64,000 nucleotides of DNA from Mucilaginibacter tolerans (GTDB taxonomy: Bacteria > Bacteroidota > Bacteroidia > Sphingobacteriales > Sphingobacteriaceae): positions 1 through 64,000 of the forward strand of contig NZ_JAUMKB010000010.1 in the NCBI RefSeq assembly GCF_030519375.1, given 5' to 3'. Shown in pieces: positions 44,424 to 53,066 of the stretch. The notes beneath the pieces are model-generated. The model had not been told where the DNA came from. It saw nothing but the letters and a program-made list of their open reading frames with translations, and searched no databases. The first letter of the stretch is position 1, and every line of letters begins with the position of its first letter. The translations under genes and the position numbers were made by a program.

Positions 44424-45113
44424 CTATATTTCTAGACAATTGCTGCCTCTATAAAATAAAGTGGTGCATTTCAGATAGTTCACCGCTGGAGCCATTCCCC
44501 AGAAGTCAATTTTTTTAAATCCAGTATTTGTCAAAAAATTTATTCCTTCTAAATATTCAACCCTTTCGGAGTCATCCAGTACAATTATACCATCGGGTTT
44601 TAAAGCATAAATACTTTCTTTGCAGCAATTTACCCGGTCGCGGCCATCAACAATGATCATATCATAAGTCTTACCGGTCTTCTGTGAATACTTGCAATAA
44701 TCGCCTCCGTATACTAGCTGCTTATAAAATAGATTTGCATTTGCCGGCATTTCATTTCTTATTTTATTATACCATAGCTGGTCATTTTCTACACTATCAA
44801 CGCTTGCGACCCGTTCGCTGTAATAAAGAGTTGAATTACCGCTGCCATATTCAAATATCGCATGCCTTCGGTTAAGCTTACCTTCCATAAATGCTATGAA
44901 TGGATAGGTGACCCATGGAATGGGGCGACCTGCATGATCGACGATATTATTTGTGCCAACCGACCGGATCCAGCCAATATCATTCAAATACCCAGAAGAT
45001 TTAAGCCCAAGCAGTTCACGTTCAATTTTATCGGAAAATAAAAACAATAGTTTTTCCCTTTTTATGAAAAGGGTCATCAGGTGATACAATAGTTTTCTGA
45101 AAAAAGACTTCAT
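44424..45113 (-). CDS. FkbM/SAM-dependent methyltransferase-like protein
   Basis: The 229 residues have an N-terminal basic stretch, then HAIFEYGSGNSTLYYSERV, a SAM-loop variant (xEYGSGNST). DMIIVDGRDRVNCCKESI and GIIVLDDSERVEYLEG follow. This is the arrangement of SAM-dependent methyltransferases found in capsule loci. ATG overlaps the fucosyltransferase stop as ATGA. The role is likely sugar methylation. Confidence 0.65.
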   Translation of the reverse strand: MKSFFRKLLYHLMTLFIKREKLLFLFSDKIERELLGLKSSGYLNDIGWIRSVGTNNIVDHAGRPIPWVTYPFIAFMEGKLNRRHAIFEYGSGNSTLYYSERVASVDSVENDQLWYNKIRNEMPANANLFYKQLVYGGDYCKYSQKTGKTYDMIIVDGRDRVNCCKESIYALKPDGIIVLDDSERVEYLEGINFLTNTGFKKIDFWGMAPAVNYLKCTTLFYRGSNCLEI

Positions 45114-45967
45114 GCGCTGATCCAGGTAACTTTCAAATTATCTGAGATCCCTTTCGGGTATTCGTCAGACTGGCCATAGCTCAACCAATTTTTAGGTGCA
45201 TAAACAACCTTATTTGGATTAGCATTCAGCCAGGCACCCCACCAACTGAATGAACTATTTGATAATATACAGATATCGGCGTTTATCAAAAACTGCAGAT
45301 CAATTATTTCATGTTGCATTGATATATATTTGTTAGGGATATGTTTGAATGTGTCTTCTACATATGTAGGGTCATCTGAAATAAAGATATAATCCACTTC
45401 TGAAGAATTTATAAATTCAATGGCTTTTTCGTAGTAACTTAACGGCAATGAGCAGTTTAAATTCACATAATCAGTTCTGCGAATATGTATCACGACCATT
45501 TTTCTTGATGAAAGCCGATGCTTTTGCATATCCTTGAACGCCTTCAAATGTTGCTTCCGGATTTGATAAAGGGCTCTGATTTCCCTCTCGAATTCTTTAA
45601 AATAACTTTCTGATTGAAAATAACCCTCATACTCGCAGTTGTTTTTGAGCACTTTGAGGACGTCTTCACTGCGCAGGTGGTTGCTGATCGTTGTTTTTTC
45701 ACCGGATAACAATAGCCGGTTTAAAGTTGTATAAAAGGTTTGTCTTAAGTTTTTCCTAAAGAAATTTTTAAACCCTGGTATCGAGAATAATGTTTTGTCC
45801 AATAAAACGCTCCAATTATTTTTAACCTCGAAGTATTCTGGCAGTAGAAAATTGTCACTGCTTTTGTCCAGGTAAAAAGAGGTACGGAGTCTTCTTGCAG
45901 CGGCGTAAATAAAAGCATACTGAAATAGCTGGTTACCCAACCGTCCTTCTAGCTTAACTGCGATCAT
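45110..45967 (-). CDS. GT11 alpha-1,2-fucosyltransferase
   Basis: The 285-residue protein carries both GT11 hallmarks: the N-terminal GRLGNQLFQYAF and the GDP-fucose-binding HIRRTDYVN near 155. SFSWWGAWLN, a third conserved box, lies near 242. It adds alpha-1,2-fucose, usually to galactose, using GDP-fucose. No GDP-fucose synthesis gene lies in the window. It overlaps the GT2 gene upstream by 14 nt. Confidence 0.9.
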   Translation of the reverse strand: MIAVKLEGRLGNQLFQYAFIYAAARRLRTSFYLDKSSDNFLLPEYFEVKNNWSVLLDKTLFSIPGFKNFFRKNLRQTFYTTLNRLLLSGEKTTISNHLRSEDVLKVLKNNCEYEGYFQSESYFKEFEREIRALYQIRKQHLKAFKDMQKHRLSSRKMVVIHIRRTDYVNLNCSLPLSYYEKAIEFINSSEVDYIFISDDPTYVEDTFKHIPNKYISMQHEIIDLQFLINADICILSNSSFSWWGAWLNANPNKVVYAPKNWLSYGQSDEYPKGISDNLKVTWISA

Positions 45968-46892
45968 TTTTAAACACTTTGGTTAGCTTATTTATTCCTC
46001 TCTTGATCAGGGTAGGTTTCGGATAAAGGCGTTTAACTATTTTTTGATGAAGATTTTTATAAAAAAGATCTTTTGAACCCTTGCCCACAAGTCTGATAGG
46101 CCGGGCTTTCCTATTATGAAACCATGTATATTTTCCGGGACCTAATATGTAGTTGAGGTACTCCTCTTCAATCATATCATAAAAAGGAAACAGAGCATAA
46201 GAAGCTTTTAAAGATACGGACCACAGGTTGGCTTCCGCATCCCGCATCCAATAGGAAGTTTCGTGATCAACACGATGAAAATACCAGGTATCTTTTAACA
46301 CAACCATCTTGGCACCAGTTATCGCTTGCCGAAGACCAAATGTCCAGGTATCAAGGGCCCCCGTTCCTTCAGCATATCCCTGTGCTTTCATCCAGCTCTC
46401 CTTGGTGAAAAGATAATTGCCATGTTGACCGGGTGCATTTTCACCGGTTAAATAGCAATCGATAGGCAATTCACCTGGCGGCAACTTCCAAATATCTACC
46501 GGAGATGACATATCTTCTTTAAATAGGCGCTGTTGTTCAAATGACGCGACGTCAGCGTTGAGCAACAATAAATATTCCTTCAAAGCGCCAATGCTGAAAG
46601 GAGCTAGAACGTTATCTGAATCGAGGCAAAACAGGAGCGGGTTTGTTGCACTTTCTACTGCTGTATTCCTTGCTGCCGCTCCGCCTTTATTCCTGATATG
46701 AGTGATAATGCGAATAACGGGATAGGTTTTTTGCACTTCCGACAGAACCTCACCAGTTTGATCCGAAGAGTGGTCATTCACTACAATCAATTCATCGCCT
46801 GGCACAAAATTGGTTTTCATTATGGAATCAACTGACTCAATGATCGTGCTGGCACAATTATACGCGGGGATGAAAAAGCTAATATTGGACAA
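45954..46892 (-). CDS. GT2 glycosyltransferase
   Basis: The 312-residue GT-A enzyme opens ISFFIPAYNCASTIIESV, with VVNDHSSDQTG and the metal motif LDSDNV. A Trp-rich middle (TGALDTWTFGLRQAITGA) likely forms the acceptor site. It overlaps both neighbouring genes by 14 nt. Confidence 0.85.
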   Translation of the reverse strand: MSNISFFIPAYNCASTIIESVDSIMKTNFVPGDELIVVNDHSSDQTGEVLSEVQKTYPVIRIITHIRNKGGAAARNTAVESATNPLLFCLDSDNVLAPFSIGALKEYLLLLNADVASFEQQRLFKEDMSSPVDIWKLPPGELPIDCYLTGENAPGQHGNYLFTKESWMKAQGYAEGTGALDTWTFGLRQAITGAKMVVLKDTWYFHRVDHETSYWMRDAEANLWSVSLKASYALFPFYDMIEEEYLNYILGPGKYTWFHNRKARPIRLVGKGSKDLFYKNLHQKIVKRLYPKPTLIKRGINKLTKVFKNDRS

Positions 46893-48135
46893 TGGGCGAT
46901 AGTTTCTTAATAGGAACAGTTTTATATTTTAAAAATCGCTTTTCAAAGTATTGGTAGCTAAGGTGAGCAACAATAAGTGTGATAGCGATGTATATCATGT
47001 ATGCGCAGATTTCTGGGAATGGGCGATTAGTTAGATTATACCAACCGCCCAATTTTGTATTTCCAATAAAAATCAAAATCGAAAGTATCGGGTAATGAAA
47101 AACATAAATACCGTACGAAATTTTACCCAAATAGGCGATCCCTTTATTTTGGAATATCAAAAGGAACAACGGCCGGCCCTTGATCGCCGGTAATATTAGT
47201 GAAACAGCTAACAGATTAACTATTGTATATTGGTAAAATGGTCGAATATTTATAAGCCAATATTTAGTTGATTCTAGAAACCAATTACTGGGAGGGTCAT
47301 AACCTAAACTTTTAATTGCTGCTAAAGAATTCCAGCCCGCCTGCCGTATAAATACTAAACAAGTAACGCCGGTCAAAAGCCAAAGTAACAACACGATAAC
47401 AAACGTAAGATAAGGTTTTATGATCTTGACATCAAAGATAGCTAAGCCAACTCCCATAAATAAGGCGTCGGCCTGACAGAAGATATTTGTATAAAAAGTT
47501 TCGCCCAGCCAATAATGGTCTGTAAAATGAGGTTCACCATATAAAACTCCCCACAGCCGTAACAATGGGCAAGAAATGAGTATAGAAATGGTCGTAATTT
47601 TTAAGTTTTTTAGCGATAGGAAATAAACCAGGAACGGGAAGATCAAATAAAATTGCTCTTCAAGGCATAGCGACCATAAGTGACCGTCGAGTTTATCTGA
47701 ACTGGTTGGTACATGGATTAAAGGCGAAAGGTTAGCTCTTAAATTATAAGTGTACGTAAAACAATAGGGAAAATCATGTATTGTGCCCCAGTAAATATCT
47801 TTCCACTCGTTTAAACTTAATAAAAAAGGGGCAGAATACGTGATAAAAAGTACCAGCAATAAGGAGAGCGTCAAAAATCCATAGTATAAAGGGAATATTC
47901 TTAAAGCTCGTTTAAAATAGAAGCTGGAGATATATTTTTTAAAACTTTGTTGTCTATTATTGATCAAAATCCGCGCGATTAAAAAACCCGACAATACAAA
48001 AAATATATTTACACCAATCCAGCCAAAAGGCAAAGAAAGTAAACTGTTTGGCCAGTGCGATGAAATGACCAGGAAAGCGGAGAGCGCACGGATACCATCC
48101 AGACCTGGTATGTAGTTGAGGTTTTTACTTGTCAT
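46879..48135 (-). CDS. Acyltransferase family 3 membrane protein
   Basis: The 418 residues open LNYIPGLDGIRALSAFLVIS, with the catalytic His in SSHWPNS and IGVNIFFVLSGFLIARIL. HLWSLCLEEQFYLIFPFL is another family block. Ten or eleven helices are expected. It O-acylates polysaccharide units. It overlaps the GT47-like gene by 11 nt. Confidence 0.9.
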   Translation of the reverse strand: MTSKNLNYIPGLDGIRALSAFLVISSHWPNSLLSLPFGWIGVNIFFVLSGFLIARILINNRQQSFKKYISSFYFKRALRIFPLYYGFLTLSLLLVLFITYSAPFLLSLNEWKDIYWGTIHDFPYCFTYTYNLRANLSPLIHVPTSSDKLDGHLWSLCLEEQFYLIFPFLVYFLSLKNLKITTISILISCPLLRLWGVLYGEPHFTDHYWLGETFYTNIFCQADALFMGVGLAIFDVKIIKPYLTFVIVLLLWLLTGVTCLVFIRQAGWNSLAAIKSLGYDPPSNWFLESTKYWLINIRPFYQYTIVNLLAVSLILPAIKGRPLFLLIFQNKGIAYLGKISYGIYVFHYPILSILIFIGNTKLGGWYNLTNRPFPEICAYMIYIAITLIVAHLSYQYFEKRFLKYKTVPIKKLSPIVQY

Positions 48136-49018
48136 TAAGTTCCATCAGGGCATATCTGCACCATTTTTGATAGTATAATTCGTTTTTCCAATACTGGAAA
48201 GCTTTTTTGCCTTTTTCAAGCGCTTCTTCCTTATCAAAGGTATGAAGCAGTTCATCCAAGCTTTCTACAGACGATACGTAATAACTCATATCATCCCATG
48301 GAATATAATTTTTAAAGGGCCTAACATCCAAATCGCCAATAAGACACGGTGCGACTCCCAATTGCATGGCTTCGAAGAATCGGAATGAGTTGCAACTGGT
48401 CCCACGCGGGCATAGTGCGATATAAGACCTTAACGTGTTTAAGTTATAATTCTTTGCCCAAAACCATCTTTTCCAAAAACGCGTCGGTAAACCACCCTGG
48501 ACTAAAATTTCGTCCGTGTTCGTGTATTTTTTTTTCATCTCAACACGTACCGGATGAGTGTCAAACGATCCGTTAAATGTTGCCAGATACTTTTTTTTAA
48601 TCGGGAAAAGTGGTTTGCGGTGGCGGCTGCACAATATCGGTACATCAATGCCTTCGTTAATCGTCCGAGCAGCGGTAAATACCGTGGCTTTGCCGATGTT
48701 AACCAACGTTCCTCCGTCAAATTGTGATACGGTGAAGGTCTTTGCATCGTCTGAAATAAGGTCACCTGTACGATCTTGCAACTCCTCGAGTCCCTCGCCG
48801 TTTGCTGCAAAATTGTGGTTAATGTGCCAACGCGTCCAGTAAATAGGCAAATAATGCCAGTCAGCTTCTTCTGGATTCATGGTAAGTAAGTGCTTTTGCC
48901 GCTTTATCCAAATTAAGAAGTCCTGTTCTATACCATAGTCTTTGTTGTGTGCCGGGTATCTGAAGTTTTGTTTTTTAGGCTGAAGTACTGCAGGCGGCTC
49001 TAAAATATAAATTTTCAC
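48125..49018 (-). CDS. Exostosin-like (GT47-like) glycosyltransferase
   Basis: The 297-residue protein has the family layout WHYLPIYWTRWHIN, then KKKYLATFNGSFDTHPVR and, near the C-terminus, CPRGTSCNSFRFFEAMQLGVAPCLIGD. The last is the exostosin donor site (CPxG...RxxEA...P). This enzyme type is more familiar from eukaryotic heparan synthesis but also occurs in bacterial capsule loci. It overlaps the acyltransferase by 11 nt. Confidence 0.8.
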   Translation of the reverse strand: MKIYILEPPAVLQPKKQNFRYPAHNKDYGIEQDFLIWIKRQKHLLTMNPEEADWHYLPIYWTRWHINHNFAANGEGLEELQDRTGDLISDDAKTFTVSQFDGGTLVNIGKATVFTAARTINEGIDVPILCSRHRKPLFPIKKKYLATFNGSFDTHPVRVEMKKKYTNTDEILVQGGLPTRFWKRWFWAKNYNLNTLRSYIALCPRGTSCNSFRFFEAMQLGVAPCLIGDLDVRPFKNYIPWDDMSYYVSSVESLDELLHTFDKEEALEKGKKAFQYWKNELYYQKWCRYALMELNDK

Positions 49019-49062
49019 GTCGATGTGCTTTTATATAGGTGTCGCAGAGGTGAACTAGGGCC

Positions 49063-49800
49063 TCAAAATTCGAAAAATCCTTTTCGTTTATAGAAAACCG
49101 TGTTCCCTGTTTTCGCAAAAAAAACAAAGGAGTGACCGCTTAAAAAATTATGAACCTCGGTTTCAAGTACCTCTTTTATGTTAGTATCAATTATTTCCAC
49201 TAGCAGTACGTCCGGCATATATTTTGTCCAATTATTGGATTTTAAGACCGCCATCTCTGCACCCTCCACATCAATACTCATGAAGTCTATTTTTCGATCA
49301 TCAGCCAGATACTGATCCAATATTTTCTCCAAGGGCATCGCCATGACCAACTCAACTGATTTGAATGTACACCACTCGAACTTTTTATTCTGTTCTGCCT
49401 GATCTTTCGACATTGTGTTCATCAGGGAAGGTTCAAACATGTAAAATTCGGTTAAACCCTGATCCTCGCAAATAATCAATTCAAGGTTCGTGTCATTTGG
49501 TCTTTCCTCATCAAATTTTTTTTTGCTGCCCGGGATGGGTTCTACATTTATTCCCGTCCACCCCTTCAAATAAAAATACTTGGTGTTAGAAAATATAGTG
49601 GGATGGTGAGCGCCGATGTCAACATAAGTGCCAATTTGTTTATTAGAAAAGATCCTTCGCAAAACCATGTCTTCGCCTTCTTGCGAAAATGAGATGTTGC
49701 CGGCGACCGTTTTTTTATACTCTCTGTGATTGTAGTAGATAAGATCGGCAATAAAGTGAGGAATTGCCCTAAAAAAGATATTCTTGATCGTCTTTTTCAT
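49063..49800 (-). CDS. FkbM-family methyltransferase
   Basis: ATG 49800 is preferred over an upstream in-frame TTG (49815). The 245-residue protein has GTYVDIGAHHPTIFSNT as its SAM loop and FMSIDVEGAEMAVLKS, the FkbM acidic motif. It likely O-methylates a sugar, perhaps to cap the chain recognised by the Wzt C-terminal domain. The gene overlaps the Wzt gene's 3' end by 32 nt. Confidence 0.85.
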   Translation of the reverse strand: MKKTIKNIFFRAIPHFIADLIYYNHREYKKTVAGNISFSQEGEDMVLRRIFSNKQIGTYVDIGAHHPTIFSNTKYFYLKGWTGINVEPIPGSKKKFDEERPNDTNLELIICEDQGLTEFYMFEPSLMNTMSKDQAEQNKKFEWCTFKSVELVMAMPLEKILDQYLADDRKIDFMSIDVEGAEMAVLKSNNWTKYMPDVLLVEIIDTNIKEVLETEVHNFLSGHSFVFFAKTGNTVFYKRKGFFEF

Positions 49801-51085
49801 TTTTTTGGGCACCAATTAATTTTCTTCCATTTTTAGTATTAGGTATGTTGACCAATCCTTTATTATTAAAATCATAGATGGCACTCCATGCTTCCAGTAT
49901 TTCAAAAGAACTCAGGTCCCTTGCAAAAAACCATTCAACAGTTCCAACCGAATAATTCGAATGGTTGGTGTTATGTCCGCCGACCGAGATCATATATGTC
50001 CCAGGTCTTAAAAAGTAAGCCGGAATTATGATCCTTGATTCATATCTGCCAGGTGCGATAGGAAGACATTCTTCCAAGTCCTGTACAGTCAAGACCGGAA
50101 TCCCGTCTTTATGTAATGAGCACGATATTCTGAACTCGTTCATGTATTGAAGACATTCATAGGTGATACAAACTTCGACCCGATCATGCGGTAAGATTAC
50201 GATATCAACCACACTGCCATTGATCGCGAGAGAGTTTAATTTGATTATATCTTTTAACGTTCCAACCGATGACAGTTCTCGTTGCTTCGAACTGACGGAG
50301 TTACTCATATATGTTTTTATACATGACTCTATTTCACCACTAAACGCAATTTGGCCGTTGTTTAACAACAAACCCCTATTACAGAGTTGGCGTACGCTGC
50401 CCATATTGTGGCTCACAAAGAGTATGGTGCGTCCTTCACCTTTTCCTACATCGCCCATCTTCCCGATGCATTTCTTTTGAAATTCCGCATCGCCTACGGC
50501 CAGGACCTCATCCACGATCAGTATCTCCGACTCCAAATGAGCAGCCACCGCGAAGGCCAGCCGCACGTACATTCCCGAAGAATAGCGTTTTACTGGAGTG
50601 TCGATATAACGCTCTACGCCTGCAAAGTCAACTATCTCATCGAATTTGCGCTTTATTTCCATCCTGCGCATACCCAGAATAGCGCCATTTAAAAAAATAT
50701 TTTCTCTACCGGTTAGCTCCGGATGGAAACCTGTTCCCACTTCCAGTAGGCTGGCTACTCGGCCCTTTATTTTAACAGACCCTATTGTCGGCGATGTTAC
50801 GCGGCTCAGTATTTTTAGCAAAGTGCTTTTACCTGCACCATTGCGTCCAATGATTCCCACAGCGTCTCCCTGTTCAATTTGAAAGTATAAGTCGTTTAGG
50901 CTCCAGACGATATCACTTTTGCTCTTGATTGTCCGGTCATTAACCTCACCGATCTTCAAAAATGGGTCCTCCTTTCCTCTCACCCTCGCCCAAAAACGCT
51001 CAAGGTCGCGCGAAATCGTTCCGGTACCAAAATCACCTAGCTGGTACGCCTTTGAAAGGTTTTGTACTTCGATCGCTTTAGCCAT
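49769..51085 (-). CDS. wzt: Wzt-type ABC transporter ATPase with a carbohydrate-binding C-terminal domain
   Basis: The 438 residues have Walker A GRNGAGKST near 77, the ABC signature YSSGMYVRLAF near 167 and Walker B ILIVDEVLAVGD near 190. Residues about 275-438 form a beta-sandwich that fits the Wzt C-terminal O-antigen-binding domain, which recognises the finished chain. It overlaps the permease gene by one base (TAATG). Together they export a polysaccharide or lipid-linked chain across the inner membrane. The symbol is by homology of type, not of sugar. Confidence 0.9.
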   Translation of the reverse strand: MAKAIEVQNLSKAYQLGDFGTGTISRDLERFWARVRGKEDPFLKIGEVNDRTIKSKSDIVWSLNDLYFQIEQGDAVGIIGRNGAGKSTLLKILSRVTSPTIGSVKIKGRVASLLEVGTGFHPELTGRENIFLNGAILGMRRMEIKRKFDEIVDFAGVERYIDTPVKRYSSGMYVRLAFAVAAHLESEILIVDEVLAVGDAEFQKKCIGKMGDVGKGEGRTILFVSHNMGSVRQLCNRGLLLNNGQIAFSGEIESCIKTYMSNSVSSKQRELSSVGTLKDIIKLNSLAINGSVVDIVILPHDRVEVCITYECLQYMNEFRISCSLHKDGIPVLTVQDLEECLPIAPGRYESRIIIPAYFLRPGTYMISVGGHNTNHSNYSVGTVEWFFARDLSSFEILEAWSAIYDFNNKGLVNIPNTKNGRKLIGAQKNEKDDQEYLF

Positions 51086-51951
51086 TATACAGTATCAACA
51101 AATGTTCTTTCAACCTTATTAAATATGATGGTCCCCAATAATAGGATAACAGCGGCGACGGCAGTACTATAGCCTAATAATCCCCAACTAAAGCTCCCTT
51201 TTCCTAAGAACCCATATCGGAAGGTCTCTATTATAGCAGTTATGGGATTGTATTTTATGATCCAACTGTATTGAGGATATTTATTTATAGCTTCAGAAAG
51301 AGGGTAGATAACCGTGGTGGTATACATTAACAGCGGCACACCAAAAGTTATTACAAAGGCCAGGTCGCGGTATTTAGTCGTGACCGCGGATATAATCATA
51401 CCCAAACCTAATCCAAGTCCAGCGATAAGCAGGATTAACAGGGGGAAAAGAAAAACCACTGAATTGGGAGCTATAGCAAAACCTTTCATCCAAAAGAAGA
51501 TCATCATAATAAAGAAGAGTGTAAACTGGACTGCAAATCTCACCAGGTTAGATAGGATAATGCTCAGCGGCATGATCAGTCTCGGAAAATAAACTTTGCC
51601 AAGCATAGCGGCATTATCTTTAAACACTGTGGATGTTTTAGTAAGGCATTCCGAAAAATAATTCCACATAATCGTGCCTGCCAGATAAAAAAGAGGCGCG
51701 GGCACATCGTCAGTAGGTATTCTGGCCAGATTATTGAAAACAAGGTTATAGATTACTATAGTGATAAGAGGTTGCAGAAAGAACCAGATTGGGCCCAAAA
51801 CGGTTTGCTTGTAAAAAGAGACAAAATCACGCCTTACCAGCAACAATAATAGGTCGCGATAGTGCCAGGTTTCTTTCAGCCGAAGGTTAAATAATCTATG
51901 GCGGGGAGTTATCTCTATATCCCAGCTTTCGTCAGGCTGTTTGCTCATCAA
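51085..51951 (-). CDS. wzm: Wzm-type ABC transporter permease
   Basis: The 288-residue protein is an ABC-2-type permease with six helices. It opens with an amphipathic N-terminal stretch RLKETWHYRDLLLLLVRRDF and QTVLGPIWFFLQPL, and has YPLSEAINKYPQYSWIIKYNP in the last periplasmic loop. It pairs with the Wzt gene, one base apart. It is used for ABC-dependent polysaccharide export. Confidence 0.9.
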   Translation of the reverse strand: MMSKQPDESWDIEITPRHRLFNLRLKETWHYRDLLLLLVRRDFVSFYKQTVLGPIWFFLQPLITIVIYNLVFNNLARIPTDDVPAPLFYLAGTIMWNYFSECLTKTSTVFKDNAAMLGKVYFPRLIMPLSIILSNLVRFAVQFTLFFIMMIFFWMKGFAIAPNSVVFLFPLLILLIAGLGLGLGMIISAVTTKYRDLAFVITFGVPLLMYTTTVIYPLSEAINKYPQYSWIIKYNPITAIIETFRYGFLGKGSFSWGLLGYSTAVAAVILLLGTIIFNKVERTFVDTV

Positions 51952-53065
51952 TTAATAATTTATGCAGTTTTTCCCGATAATGGTTTTCATCGAAATACAA
52001 TAGGCATTCCGTCTGTAAATGTTTTCTTTTTTCAAATGTCAAGGGTTTATTTAAATACTCGACAATAGTGTTTTGCAATTCATTCAAATCATCGACATCT
52101 ATAGCGGTGCCTAATTTCCCATCTTTAATAGCGTCCGTACTTCCATCGGCGTTCCCGCAAATCACAGGCAATCCACAAGCAAGCGCTTCAACAAACACAA
52201 TTCCAAAGCCTTCCTTTTTGCTCGGCAAAACAAAAAGGTCAGCAAGCAAAAAATGATCAGATAACTCATTGTCGTCCAAGAATCCTGTCAATATAACTTC
52301 GTTATTTACATCATATTTCTCAATGAGTTTTCTGATTCTAATTTCTTCAATTGAATCGTATTGCCCCGAAAGGATGTATTTTATATTAGGGAACGCTTGT
52401 TTCAATCCGCTAACCGCTTTTATAACCTGTTCATGACCTTTATATTGCTCGGACGACGCCAATCTGGTCAACGTGAAAATCACCTGGCTTGAGTGCCTGA
52501 GTCCGTACCGGTTTAGTAAGTATTCTGGTTTATCGAATGTCTCAGGCAATTTTATGAACGGATCTATTGCATTATTCAATACTTTGCATTTATCAGGATG
52601 ACATTGATGACGGGCCATCATTTGTTCCCGCGTAAAATTGCTTACGCAAATTATTTTATCGCAGTAGTCCCTTAAAAAGATTCTTTTTATGAAGCTTAAC
52701 GGGCGCCATACTTCTATACCATGTGTTATCAGCCACATCTGGCACCGAGGATTTAGAAATTTAATTACAATGCCGATCAGTGAAAAATTGATATGGTTTA
52801 ATATAACAATGTCTGAATTCGATGATTTGGTCATTGATGTCAGCCCTAATTTTATCCGATTATTGTTGAATGCGGTATAATTTTCGGACGGCAGGTACTC
52901 ACTCATCAAATCGTATCTGGTATCATATAGCGAAAAAAGTCTGAAGTTCCAATTTTCATCCTTCGAAATATGAAACAACGCATGCGCCATTGTACGGGTC
53001 ATCTTTTGTATACCACCGGTAGTACTGAATGTCTGCAAGCTAAATAAAAGAATATTCTTAGGCAT
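51932..53065 (-). CDS. GT4 glycosyltransferase
   Basis: ATG 53065, one base after the asparagine synthase stop, is chosen over TTG 53089. The 377 residues open MPKNILLFSLQTFSTTGGIQ, with a GT-B donor site EGFGIVFVEALACGLPVICG (E-x7-E). The gene overlaps the permease gene by 20 nt. It adds a sugar with retention of configuration. Confidence 0.85.
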   Translation of the reverse strand: MPKNILLFSLQTFSTTGGIQKMTRTMAHALFHISKDENWNFRLFSLYDTRYDLMSEYLPSENYTAFNNNRIKLGLTSMTKSSNSDIVILNHINFSLIGIVIKFLNPRCQMWLITHGIEVWRPLSFIKRIFLRDYCDKIICVSNFTREQMMARHQCHPDKCKVLNNAIDPFIKLPETFDKPEYLLNRYGLRHSSQVIFTLTRLASSEQYKGHEQVIKAVSGLKQAFPNIKYILSGQYDSIEEIRIRKLIEKYDVNNEVILTGFLDDNELSDHFLLADLFVLPSKKEGFGIVFVEALACGLPVICGNADGSTDAIKDGKLGTAIDVDDLNELQNTIVEYLNKPLTFEKRKHLQTECLLYFDENHYREKLHKLLIDEQTA

Positions 53066-53066
53066 T

